Shown piece after piece: positions 11,994-23,900 of a stretch of DNA of 64,000 bases. The notes beneath the pieces are model-generated. The model saw only the letters and a list, made by a program, of their open reading frames with translations. It had not been told where the DNA came from and did no database searches. Where the stretch lies: contig NC_087062.1 in NCBI RefSeq assembly GCF_963678635.1, forward strand, positions 57,678,129 to 57,742,128. Reading direction: 5' to 3'. A program made the translations under genes and the position numbers. The stretch comes from Symsagittifera roscoffensis. Taxonomy: Eukaryota; Xenacoelomorpha; Acoela; Convolutidae. Position 1 is the stretch's first letter, and each line of letters opens with the position of its first letter.

Positions 11994-14900
11994 CTCACTT
12001 TTTAGTCGGAATTTTACTAAACATTTTTAAAAAAAGGAAAATTATAATCGTTTGAAGATATCGACGCCCTGAGCTCAAATCTCATAAAATGGGATTGGCA
12101 ATCTTTTTCTGCGGTCTTCGAGGTTTGAAAATTGACATTTTACTAATTTTTTTGACCAAATTGTGCGCTTTAATGCCTTTATTATGGCGTTTATTGCATT
12201 GCAATTTTTGATTAGGTCAATTTAATATACACCCTGAAGCAACCAAATGACCGTTCCAAATTGATTTGATGCAAGTGTAACGGCTCCAATAATTCCATGT
12301 CACAGTCAATTTGTTCTCTCAGACTAGTCTGCAGATTTTCAGGGCCATTCCTAATTATAGGTTATTGTTTAATTACTGGTAATTGAGATGCACAGCTTTG
12401 CCTGCGATATTATAAGATATTTTCTGTACATTTTTGTAGGAGAGAACCGACGGTAATATTTTTCAAGAAACTGGGGAGCAGGTGATAGAACAATTGACTC
12501 ATGCTGGCTATGTCGAAGTATTAACTCAAGGTGGACGGCAATGTTTTTTAATAAGCACGTCAAGCTCGCCCTTACCTAGTTTTGACTTGTTTTTTGAAGT
12601 TTTTTTTGGTTTTATCGTGTGGAGATCTAGAAAATTTTCAATAGGTATCAAAATGGGTAGGCTCACTTTTAAAAAAATTAAATTTTTGTCTTTCGTTTTT
12701 TTCGCGCATCATGTGCAATTTTGAAAACAGATCCAAGCAGTTACATGCTATCCCTTGGTTGATCCGGATAGACTAAGGGTCGTGGTTTGTCGCAAAGTCG
12801 ATATAAGAGCTCAGTACTAAAATCAACATTAATTTGATTTTTGCACCCGTCGAAAACCACCAGGTGACGGCTTCAGTTGAGAGGTGCATCCGCACATTGT
12901 GTGAACGGTTGATAGCGTGTTCATTTCATAAACCGACAGCTAGCATTAAGGCGGCAGCGAATGAATTAATGTTTAAAATTCGTACGACAACATAACAATC
13001 TACGGGTCATTCGCCGTTTGAGGCTCATTTAGGTCAAAAACCGAATACAGTGTGACACACGATTTTTCGATCCGCTTTATCTAACAATTTATCATAGAAA
13101 GATGTTATATTCGCCTAAGATAAAAACATGACGATGTTCTCAGCTAAGTTCATAAGAGACTTTGCATTACCGGACGACAAATGGGCGACGGGGTCTTTCG
13201 ACAGAATCGAGCACCCATCGGCACCTGAGGCTAACAGAACCAGCAGTGTCTGAACCAGTTTGGGTTTGAACAGCAGTACGCCATTTAGTAAAACAACAGT
13301 CCTGTGCGCACAACAAAACGGTTATCATATTTTTCGGAAAGTTCAGGACCGATAAAAATCGGAACTGTACTTTGAATTACAAAAGGAAGAAGTTGTGCGG
13401 GAAACGGATCATACAATTACGTTAAACTAAGGCATGGTAATACATAACAGCTCCTGAAAAAAAATAGCCACCTTGACATCTGCTCAAAATTCGGCCTTGT
13501 AAAGTCGGCTAAAAATAATATGATGTATTAATAAAATCAATTTGTGCGATCAGTTTTTTTTATACATTGATTAATACAAAATCTCAAAATTAAGATATTT
13601 GGACGAATTAAATACAAATATCCGGTTTCTTAATTGGGTACAAAACGGGAAATTAAAACTATCATTTTTATTATAGAAAGCAAGATTAAGTCAACCAAAC
13701 TTTAAGGAACTCAATCGCCCCCTCTTAGAAATTCTTATTCACCATTTTCTCCTTCTATTTTTAGGTTATGGCTAAATTATGACTTTGCACGGCTTAAAAG
13801 CAACGTTTCAGATGAACACTTATAAAAACCCTTCCGCTGTATTTATTACTATACGTATGGTTGTCCTAAATTGATGATATTAGAAAATAAATAATTTTGG
13901 CGCCTCTTAAAAGCTCTGTGGAAGCAAAGCTTAATCCTTGTGACATTGTTTATTTTTTGTGTCTGAAGCTCTGAAAAATTGTGGAACTATGATCATTTAA
14001 TGATCATGGTTTTTGCCGACTGATCATTTAGTATGCTGTAACAATGGTGCAAAATTAATTGACGTTTTTGTCGCATATTAGCAGTTTTGAATATTATTAG
14101 ACTGCTCTGAACCAGTTTGCCTTGTTGTATGATTTGATTCTACTGTTTTTAATTTCTGTCAAAAATTATGAAACGTCCAATGCAAAGCAATTGATATTGA
14201 TTTCTATGACTGACATTTTTCATATTATGGAAATGTATGATTGGATTTTTTTGTATTGCACCGGTTTTGCTACTAATTTTTTTGCAATAACTATGGAATG
14301 GTATGATTCGTGTTTTTCATAGTATCTATTTATATGAATAATATTTTGCCAATACAATAGATATCTGTGAACACCAGTCGGGCGCGTTCAATAATGCCGA
14401 AGTACACTAGTGTCGAAACTGAAAATGTGTTCAACAGTGCCAAAAACAGGATATTTTAAAATTTTGAGTTCTGTTTGCAAATTCTTAACTTATTGTTAGA
14501 ATACCGTTTTGTTTGGAGCGAAACCGAGGGAAAAACTTGACAAACTATAGCGTTATTTGTTTGTTCAGAAAAATTTATGACGCCGCGCTTGAGAAACGTT
14601 TTTTGTTTAACAAGCGGCATTAATTAAATTGGTCATTTTTGAGTTTTCAATTTCCGTCGTTTTTTGAATTATTTTTCTGTCAGTGTTTTTGGATCAGTAA
14701 AACAGTATTCAAATTAATTTACGGCCGTATTGAACAACATTTTTTGTTTCGGCACTGTTGTACTTTGGCACTGTCGTACTGCCCCCATCAGTCAAGTGAT
14801 AATATTTGATCACTCGCGTATAAGATAACTTTTGTTACTACTTAATCTGACTTCAGATTGGAATTGATTTAAATCGGTTTTTCTACAGATACCTATCTTA

Positions 14901-17900
14901 TGACAATCGATTTACAATAGCCCAATTAGATATGTAAATTAATTTAGAGAGGATTAAAGGGATTTTACGGTAGTCGATATACATGGATTTTAGCAAGGCA
15001 GTGAAATCCATCTTGGTCTCAATAAAATTTATTTAAAGTAACTATTCTTTTTGTTTTTAATTCTGAGCAATTTTTAATTTAAACTTCTATTTTATTTTTT
15101 TAACAATTTTTATTTTTGTACTCAAGAAAAATCTCCATCGGAGCTACAGAGAACAAAAGTGACTCGAGGATAGTTTTTTACCGCAAATGATTGTGATGAA
15201 GGGAATACTTTTTGAGTTTTGCAAATCTAAGGGCTCCCGCAAAATGAGAAATAAAATTGTGCAAATTTTCTCCAAATGTCATTTTTGTTATAAACGTTAT
15301 AGGGAAAATAAGGTTAAGCAATGACATGTAATGGAAAACTCAATACAGAACAATTTGTTTTTGGAGGTGAAAAATTACTGTTGAGATATACTCAGAGATT
15401 TTTTTCAGTCCAAACATCAATACGAAAATCAAATGAAAAGCATACCATTGAGTTTTTTCCATTTTTCTTTATTCCTTGAAAACCGAAAAAAAATCTAAAT
15501 ATAATATGTATAGAATATGTATAAAATGAGTACGAAAAAGTGGACAAAAATTGGTTCAGATCGATTTAAATTGATTTTATTGCTAGTCAAAATCCGTATG
15601 AAAAAGAAATCAAAATTTTGACAAAAATGTGTTTAAATCAATTTAGCATTGAGTGAAATTAATTTTTAAGCTATTTTTTGTATCAAACTTAATCGATATT
15701 AAATCAATGCAAATCAATTTTTTTTTAGCTCTTTGCTACAATATCTGTAAAAAATCGGTTGCAATCCATTTCTTGCCAACACGGGATTCTTTTTAGTTTG
15801 TTTGAGTCTCAATGACTATGTGCGAAAAGGCTGCAGAAACTGGTCAATTTCCACATAAATTTCTCACCAAAGGACTTTGCATGATTGTAATAACAGCTGA
15901 AACTTTTTTTTGTTCAGGAGCTGATCACGACTTTCTATATTGGGTTCCTCGGCCTCATCTTTGCATCTCTTCTCATGTACAATCTGGAGAACAGTGCCTC
16001 TGCTGTCGGTATACTTCTTAATGGGTCAACAGCTGCTGACAACATGAGTAGCGGGGGTGCGGAAGGCGGTTCCGCAATGCCCCCAGGACCAAGGCAGTTC
16101 GAGACATACGCTGATTGTCTATGGTGGGGAATTGTAAGCATGAAACTATCAATGAAATGTTACATATTTTTCTGAGCCACAATTACTCACTCAAATATGC
16201 AACTTAGGCACTTAAAATATTTGATTCATACAGGCTTCAAAACTGACCGAAGCAGGTATTGAATCATCTTTTTTTGTAAATTTCGACAGAAATTTTTTCG
16301 AATTAAAAAAAACTGAAATTAAAGTTTTTTTGTGCTATTAAAACACCAACTAGCTCGTTTTACCCAGTTTATCTCATACTGAGAAGGAATCTTGAAAAAA
16401 AAGTTTTGTATATATTTTGAATGACATTTTTTTATTTATATTTTGAATGAGTAATTGAAGAATCTAATAAAAAGATCAAGTTATTTAAAACATCAAAACA
16501 ATTGTGACGTTTTGTTCATTCTTTTTCGAAGACCATTCTGTTATTTTTAGGATTTGTTTTACTTATGCAAGAGCAAGTGTCTTGTAATCGGGAACTAGAC
16601 TTGTGAACTTGAAAGCTATAGGAAAATAAAGTTTCTATCAATGAACCCTAACATCTTCAAGGCTCTTTCCCACTTGGCTTAGAAGTATCGTGATTGCCTT
16701 TGCATCCTGAAGTCTGGGGTTTGATTCCCATGGGAGCCTTTTTTTTCGGATGTATCCAAAAAAAATCAATTTTTTTTCTTTCCTTTGCTTGTTGCTTCCA
16801 AAGCATGCTTTTTTTTTAGTCTGAACAGTTTTTTTACAAGTACTGGTTTTCTCGATCTGATTTTTTTGTCAAAGTACAAATTTAGATTTGAATGAGCCCT
16901 TTTTGTTAGTTAAATTGATTTACGCCTTCCATTCATTGACTAAGTTAACTCTTGTATATCGTTTCAAGAGCGAAAGCGTTTCATTTTTCTATTTATAATT
17001 CAGGACGGTTGAGGTCTAAAATTTAATATTTAAACTATTAAAGCTGGGAAATTTTTTTTACAACAATGTCTTATGGTGTTTTTCTTAAATTTGAGGACTA
17101 AAAAATTGCTCCGTAAAAAATACTAAAAGCTCAATTAATTCTGGTGGTTTTGTAATAAATAGTTTTTCTGAAGTGAACAGTTTATTTTTCGAAAAGCTCA
17201 ATTTCTTTTTCAAATGCAAATTTTGTCTCATAAAAGTTTCCGTCTCATATTCTAATTGCTAGCTTGCAATGTTACGCTTGGTTGTATCGCAAATGGTGCA
17301 AGACTTTAAGTTGCCTCGGAGAAATTGCTTCGTTTTTGTTTCTTGTAAACGGTTTGTAATTGCTTAATGTTTTCGTATGGGATTAGCAATCGTTATCAAA
17401 TCAGATTTTCTAATCATTTTAATCATTTTAATTTTTCAGTCTTTCAAGTTCGAGATAACGATGCGGTCTGTTTAATCTGGTTCCTGCTCACTTCGTTCCT
17501 GTAATTTTTAAACATGCGACATTTGTTTTTGTATAAATTCCTTTTTTCTCTCTCTCTCATTTTTGTGCTCAAAACTTCATTCGGCTTAAGTAATTTTGAT
17601 CTCGTCACCTTTTATTGCGTCGTTCTCATGCTTCTGTGTGCCTCTAGAGGGAAAAAACTTCAAATTGCAAACTTTAGAGGTCAAAATATTTTTGGTTATT
17701 TTGTTATTGGCTCAATTGTCGTCAATTCCTCAATCTTTGTTCCCGAGGTCAATCCCCAGGTACAGGGGCGGATTTAGGGGGGGGGGGGGGGGCGGACGCC
17801 CCCCCCCCCCCTCAGGGATTCGACCCCCTGCCGACCCAAAGGGTCCCCCCTTTGATACTTTTTCGGAAATCCATTTTTGGCCGACCGACCCTAAAATTTT

Positions 17901-20900
17901 TCTAAACGCGATTTTTTTGTCAAAATTTTTCAAAAATTTCCAAAAAACGGCTTTTGTGACTGTTTTTTCAAAAATTTGCCTGCGGCGCAGAAAATTTAGC
18001 CAAAGTACGGGCAAAACAGTGCTTTGGGAGAGCTCGAGAAATCAATTTGGTCGACCTAAAAAAAAAAAAAAGGTCGTCAAAATTTTGGAAAATTTTTTGA
18101 AAATCCGCCCCCCCCTCGAGAAAATCCTAGATCCGCCCCTGCCCAGGTATAAGTGATAATTTTTTGGAATGCTGATTTAACGCTGTCGATTGTGTTTCTC
18201 GGAACATTTTACTCAAATTGAATATTATACGGGACAAACGTATGAAGTTTAAGGACTTAGTGGCCTCCGACTCATTTTCTTTGTTCGAGGTTCATCGCAA
18301 GTGCTGCTTCGACTAAGTGTAAATTATTCAATCAAATGTACATAATAATTGAAGGTCACCCTGACAACTGTGGGCTATGGGGACAAAGTGCCTCTGACGA
18401 GTGGGGGCAAACTGGTGGCGTCTTTCTTCGCCATCATGGGCATCTCTTTCTTCGCCCTCCCTGCGGGTATCCTCGGCAGTGGTTTCGCCCTCAAAGTGCA
18501 GGAGCAGCAGAGACAGAAACACTTTGCTCGCAGAAGAAACCCCGCAGCTACTCTACTACAGGCACACAATTTTAAAATAGCTATACTTTTTGGCAGTTTT
18601 GTCCGACACGAATTATTACTCAAAGCTTTTTCGACCTGAGTTTCAAAAGTTTTCAAAAAAAAATTCTTGCGTACTCTTTTGTTATAGCGTTTTGACTTCA
18701 AGAAATTGTCTTTTTTATGACAATGACGCGAAATTGGAAATCACCTGTACTATAAACAACCGTCAAAACTAATCACCTGTACTAAAAATAACCGCCAAAA
18801 CCTTATGCATATTGGACGACACCATCAGATTACTAGAACTAATCGTTCCAGGATGAAGCCCTGAATTTATTTCTGTCCTTCTTCCAACAAAATTAAAAAA
18901 TTCGTAATCGTTGCTAATATTATGGTTTCATAAAAGGTTTTAAAATGATTTTGGCCTAAATCTCGTTTTTTTTGAAAGTGCTCATATCTAGGCAACTCCG
19001 TTTATCGTCGATTGAAAGGTTTTATTTTAAAAAATTTAAAAATGTGCAAAGAAAAGCTTCCGATTTTTTTTTCATTTTTAAATTTAAATCTGCTATCTTA
19101 AATCTGATAAAACTGCAGACAATGCATTTTAACTGGTCGCGAGCAGGGTTAAAATATAATTCGACCACGGCTTAAAAATTAATCAATAGTGTCCATGCAA
19201 ATGTCAGTTAGGACAAAACCGGGTCATTCTGAATCTATAGCTGAATTTTTCTGAATTTATGACGACTCATAAAAGTACTCTAAAAAATCTTGGGGGCTTT
19301 GTATGACGAGTCGCTTATGTTTATTATAGAGTTGATAAAACCTGAAAGGTGTCTGTCTTTTTCAGAGAGGATAACACATGACATCCGTGTTTGTGGGTGT
19401 TTGCTCTTTTTCTCCTATTCTTCTTTCTCTGCACTTGAGAGTAAGAAGCAGCAGATATCTGGAAATTAAAATCCTGAATTGAGTTCTATTTGTTTTCTAG
19501 TGTGTGTGGAGGTGCTATGCTGCGAGTGAGGACTCCCTCTCTGTGGCGACCTGGGCCATACATGTAGTGTCTCCCACCTATAACAACTCCAGCTCATTCT
19601 CGCCCACCTCCGCCAACACTGGCGGCACAGCCACTACACACATATTCGGCTCAGCATCGAATCCACTCGCAAGGTAACCCATTGCACGACAAACCTTGAG
19701 ACTTCAATTTCCTCAGAGGCATACCAAGGTTTCTGTGGAGTTCCCGGGAGCTTCCCTCTTCTATTTAATCGTCCTAATTCAACGCTTTTGTTTGTAATCA
19801 TGCAAATTTACGTGGTTGAGCTTTAAAATTTCGATGGAAATTAATTTTTTTTGCAATTTTTGTATCGCAAAAAATGCAGACTGACTTTTGGGTGGAAAAA
19901 TTGATTTATGGAAAAATTGAATTATACAAGGATTTATATCTTTGGTTTTTTAGTTTTGTGCAACGAGTACTGTTTTTGTGTGCCATAATTTATAAATAAG
20001 TTACTGTATAGATGAAGGTAATTAGAGTGCGAGTTTGTGGGTGGCTTTTTGACCTTTTCTGTCCTATTTTTAATGGAATTCCACGGCTTCATTTGTTCAG
20101 TCACCTAAATATAATGTTTTCATTTTAATTTCAATATTTAAATATAGAAATGCAATCTGATTGAGGAAACAATCAGGGCTCGACATCAGCTCTCCGTGAA
20201 CAGAGACTAATTTGGTGCAAATTTGGTTGAACTAATTTGGTTTAAAATATTAAACATCATTTAACTATTCGATGAATGGTCTTAATATTTCGTCTGTGTT
20301 CAGAAAACTGGCTGGTAGTAACTTAATAGAGAGGATTCCATCCATCAGGACTCGGAAGAACACGCCAACGCGTAAAGCTAGTCACGCTTCGACTAACAAC
20401 GGCTTCATCATGTCCCCGACTGAACTGAAGAAGCCCAAATCCAACCCTCAGAGGTCATCGCTGAACCTCAATATCAACAACTATGGCAACCACATTGAAA
20501 CAACGGTCACCAACACCAACAACAGCTTCATACAAATGAATAGAGGTACAATACCTCCCACACAATGCACAGCAAAGATCTTAAATTGGTGAAATAATAA
20601 CGGAATTGCCTATGATCAGCTATCTAGCCCATTGAATTCCTGCTTATTTGGCGCAAATAATCTTTTTTATTATCATGTTGCTTAATGTACGCCTTAAGAT
20701 AGAGCAAATTTGAAGAGAACGTTTGAGAATAATCATGATTATAACTCAAGATTGCAATGTTGATGCTTCCAATGGTATTTTCATTCGAATCGGCAAAATT
20801 TGTGGTAATACTTTCCTCGAAAATATCTAAAGCAGAGAAAACGATGCCAACGGTAGACCAATGATGGACTTTTTAAATGTATTTTGGGCTGATGTGATTG

Positions 20901-23900
20901 AAATAAAACAGTTTGATTGATGATGTTTTGATTGAACTTAACTTTAGGTGATTTTTTTTGTGCTCAACGTGCACATGAAGGGTTCCCGGCAGGGGCGGAT
21001 CTAGGATTTTCTCGAGGAGGGGTGGATTTTCAAAAAACTTTCAAAAATTTTGACGACCTTTTTTTTTTAGGTCGACCAAATTGACTTTCCGAGCTCTCCT
21101 CAAACATTAAAAAGACTATGTTTTGCTCAAATTTTCTGCGCCGCAGGCAAAATTTTGAAAAACAGCTCAAAAAGCCGTTTTTGGGCAATTTTTAAAAAAT
21201 GTTGACAAAAAAATCGCGTTTTTTTGGCGCGCACTCCCCTTCAAAATTAGTATATATTGGCGCCAAAGGCGCTTTTAGAAAAATTTTATGGATTTCTTAA
21301 AAGTACCAAAGGGGGACCCTTCGGGTCGGCAGGGGGTCGAATCTCTGAGGGGGGAAGGCGTCCCCCCACCCCCCTAAATCCGCCCCTGATTCCCGGGTTG
21401 ATTCTATTTCGTAAGTAGATAATTCAACGAACACTTCAATGTTGATTTTGATGCAAATCTGTGTTTTCAGGTAGCTCTCTTTCTCAGTTGGCTGTGAAAA
21501 GTTTTCCTTGTTTAGACAGTCTGGCAGAGCCCAAGCGGAAGAGTTCGCTGCTGAGTCTGAACTTCGAGGCCTACTTTCCAGGCGGATTCTTCAGCAGCCC
21601 CAACTCCAGAAAGAACTCTCTCGTAGAGTCTGAGAACGATCAAGGTTAGTTTAACTTAGTTAAGACCTATAGCCAGGTGCGGATAAAAACTTTTCAAGTG
21701 TAAGATCCAGAATTTGATGCTGTGTAAGCTCTATTTTTAAAATAGCCAAATGTCAAGGGCGTTCGTGCCCGTGAGCTTTACATTGCCAAATCTTCAAGTC
21801 TCGATCCCTTAATTTGTATGTAACATCAGAAATAAACTATAGCGTGACATCGCGAAAGTTAATTGAATTACTTTCAAAATCTGAAAAAAACATCAAAATA
21901 CGCTCACGAAATGTTAAGCTTTGAAATTTAAAAGCATCCAAGCTTCGACAGAGCTGAATTTTTCTTTAAATTGCACCAGCTCAGGCAGTAGTTTTCTGAC
22001 TGGTTTCAGGATTCAGTCCCAAAATAAACAAGACTGCTCGTATCAGGGCGAAGCCCTGAATATTCCGACTGCCTTTTAAGGTATATGCAGCAGTAATAAC
22101 ATGAAAAAAATGTTATAAAACAAAATGAAAAAAAAAATTTGATTTTTTGTGAAAATCATCCCTCACACGCCATATAAAACAAAGGGATGAGTTTCGCTTC
22201 TAGTAACAAATCAGTTATGGCAAATGAGCTTCCTTCAACCAATTTGGAACACTTTCTAAAATGGATTAAATCTCCGCTTACGCGTTAATTGCGCGAAGTA
22301 TATCGCATGTTAATTGTCACAAATTCGACAAATGGGCAATATTTAAACCTCCACAACTTTGCGAAAAATGATCACAGGTAAAATATCTTTTCAAATTTAA
22401 GCTAAGGACAACAATACTTTTTGAATCATGTAAAAAAACTTTGTCAAAAACTCGAATTTTGTGTGAAGAAAAATATTACGAGGCCAAACTGTGTATTTTA
22501 TGAATTTTAAGCGGATTCTGCAACAAGGACGCGCTCTTTTGTTCTCTCTTTTTCTTTGATCATTCCGAAAAAATTTCAACATGTTTAAAAATTTGTCTCT
22601 GGAAACCAGGAAAATACAGACACAAAACTGTGCGCCTACCCAGTGCACAGTTTGGCCTCCTAATGAAAAACCCACCCCAAGCACAAATATTCCGTTACCC
22701 GCATCCCGTTTCAAGGGTTAATAATCGATTAAAATATGATTTTTGTACCAGTCTTACAAAAATTGAGAAAAAAGTATTTTTAATCAATTAGTAATCGATT
22801 ATAATTTCTCTTTTTGAAATCAAATATAATCAATTATACTACATTAAAATCGATTATAATCGATTATTTTTATCCAATTTTCTAAGTCATTTGTTTTCAG
22901 AAAAAATCCATAATAATAGATTATAATTGTTTATAATCCCTTTTGTTTGCCCATTTGGTCTTCGACCTTCCCCCTAAATTGCTTATATTTTATGCTTCTC
23001 GTAGACGTTGGCTTATGTAAAAAATTGGAAAAAACTGTTTTAGCAGTTTTCAAGTCACTTCAAATTTGTAATTGTTTTTTTTTCTCTTTTCTTCTTGATT
23101 ATAAGTGTTTACTGATGCACATTTTAAGTTTTTTTGACCAAAAAATATCAGCACACTGCTGTAGGTTCATGATTTATATAGAAAGTTATATTTCACCTGC
23201 TGCGGGATTTCTTCAACTAATATGAACTGATCTCTATGTTTCGTGGCAAAACTTTGTATTCAGATGAACCAAAGAGTGACAAAACATCTCACTCTTAGAA
23301 ACTTTTGACAGAAAATAAAGTTTATAATCTATTATAGTAGAATATAAATAATTATAAGAGACTATAAAAGATTATAAGAGATTATAAGAGAATTTCAGAA
23401 AAAATGTAATCAATTATAATTGATTATACTTTTTTTATAATGTCACGAAAAATGTTATCATTATAATGGGTTATAAATCGTTTTAACATCTAAGTTTGGC
23501 GCTGATAATTAATTATAATTTTGATAAAAGAACAATTATAATGGTAATATAATCGAATATTTTCTCTTTTACTGAATGCGGGTACTTTCTTTGCGAAAGT
23601 CGGAACAAAACTCAAATACACAAAAGTATACACAATACTTAAACACAATACTTAACCAATTGTTTTTGTATCTTTGAAAAGTTACCTTAAAAATTTGGAA
23701 AGCTGATTCTTGGCCGGGAAAAAATCGAAAGACAGATCAATTGTTTTTTGTCAAATCGTTCTTACACCCCTAAAAATATTCAAAAAGACGTTATCTTCAA
23801 GAACTAATTACTTATATTTAGGATTCAAAGGTGCTATTTATTATTTTTTTCATTCATTCCTTAAGCATTCAGAGCTTTTCCTTTTTTCATGTTTTTCAAA

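Larger units (their letters stand above)
10967..15917 (+). other. KCNQ intron
   Basis: An intron of about 5 kb. It contains a hAT-type MITE (11028-11724), a (TA)30 microsatellite, a Ty3/Gypsy integrase remnant near 12822-13065 and a TIR foldback element (14380-14785). The remainder is AT-rich with no coding signal. Confidence 0.7.
16134..18354 (+). other. KCNQ intron
   Basis: An intron of about 2.2 kb holding a tRNA-like sequence (16661-16738) and a complete hAT-type MITE (17763-18141), otherwise AT-rich. Its 3' end is atypical: the bases before the AG are purine-rich (ATAATAATTGAAG), with no pyrimidine tract. Confidence 0.65.
22026..23610 (+). repeat. Dispersed repeat R1, copy split by two insertions
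   Basis: The same repeat as 1782-2345, interrupted by a 192-bp MITE (22474-22665) and an 885-bp TIR element (22698-23582). Comparison with the uninterrupted copy gives the empty sites: the oligo-A after TGAAG for the first, and CCGTTACTTTC for the second. R1 was therefore present before both insertions. Confidence 0.8.

Noticed and set aside
11801-11998. 65-codon - strand frame with alternating Tyr and Ile
   Set aside because: Product of the (TA)30 microsatellite.
17596-18156. 186-codon open frame on the + strand
   Set aside because: It runs through the hAT MITE and its C and G runs; the peptide is poly-Gly/Pro from the repeat and crosses the element boundary.
18328-18701. Several overlapping frames on both strands around the pore exon
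   Set aside because: Shadows of the conserved KCNQ exon in other frames.
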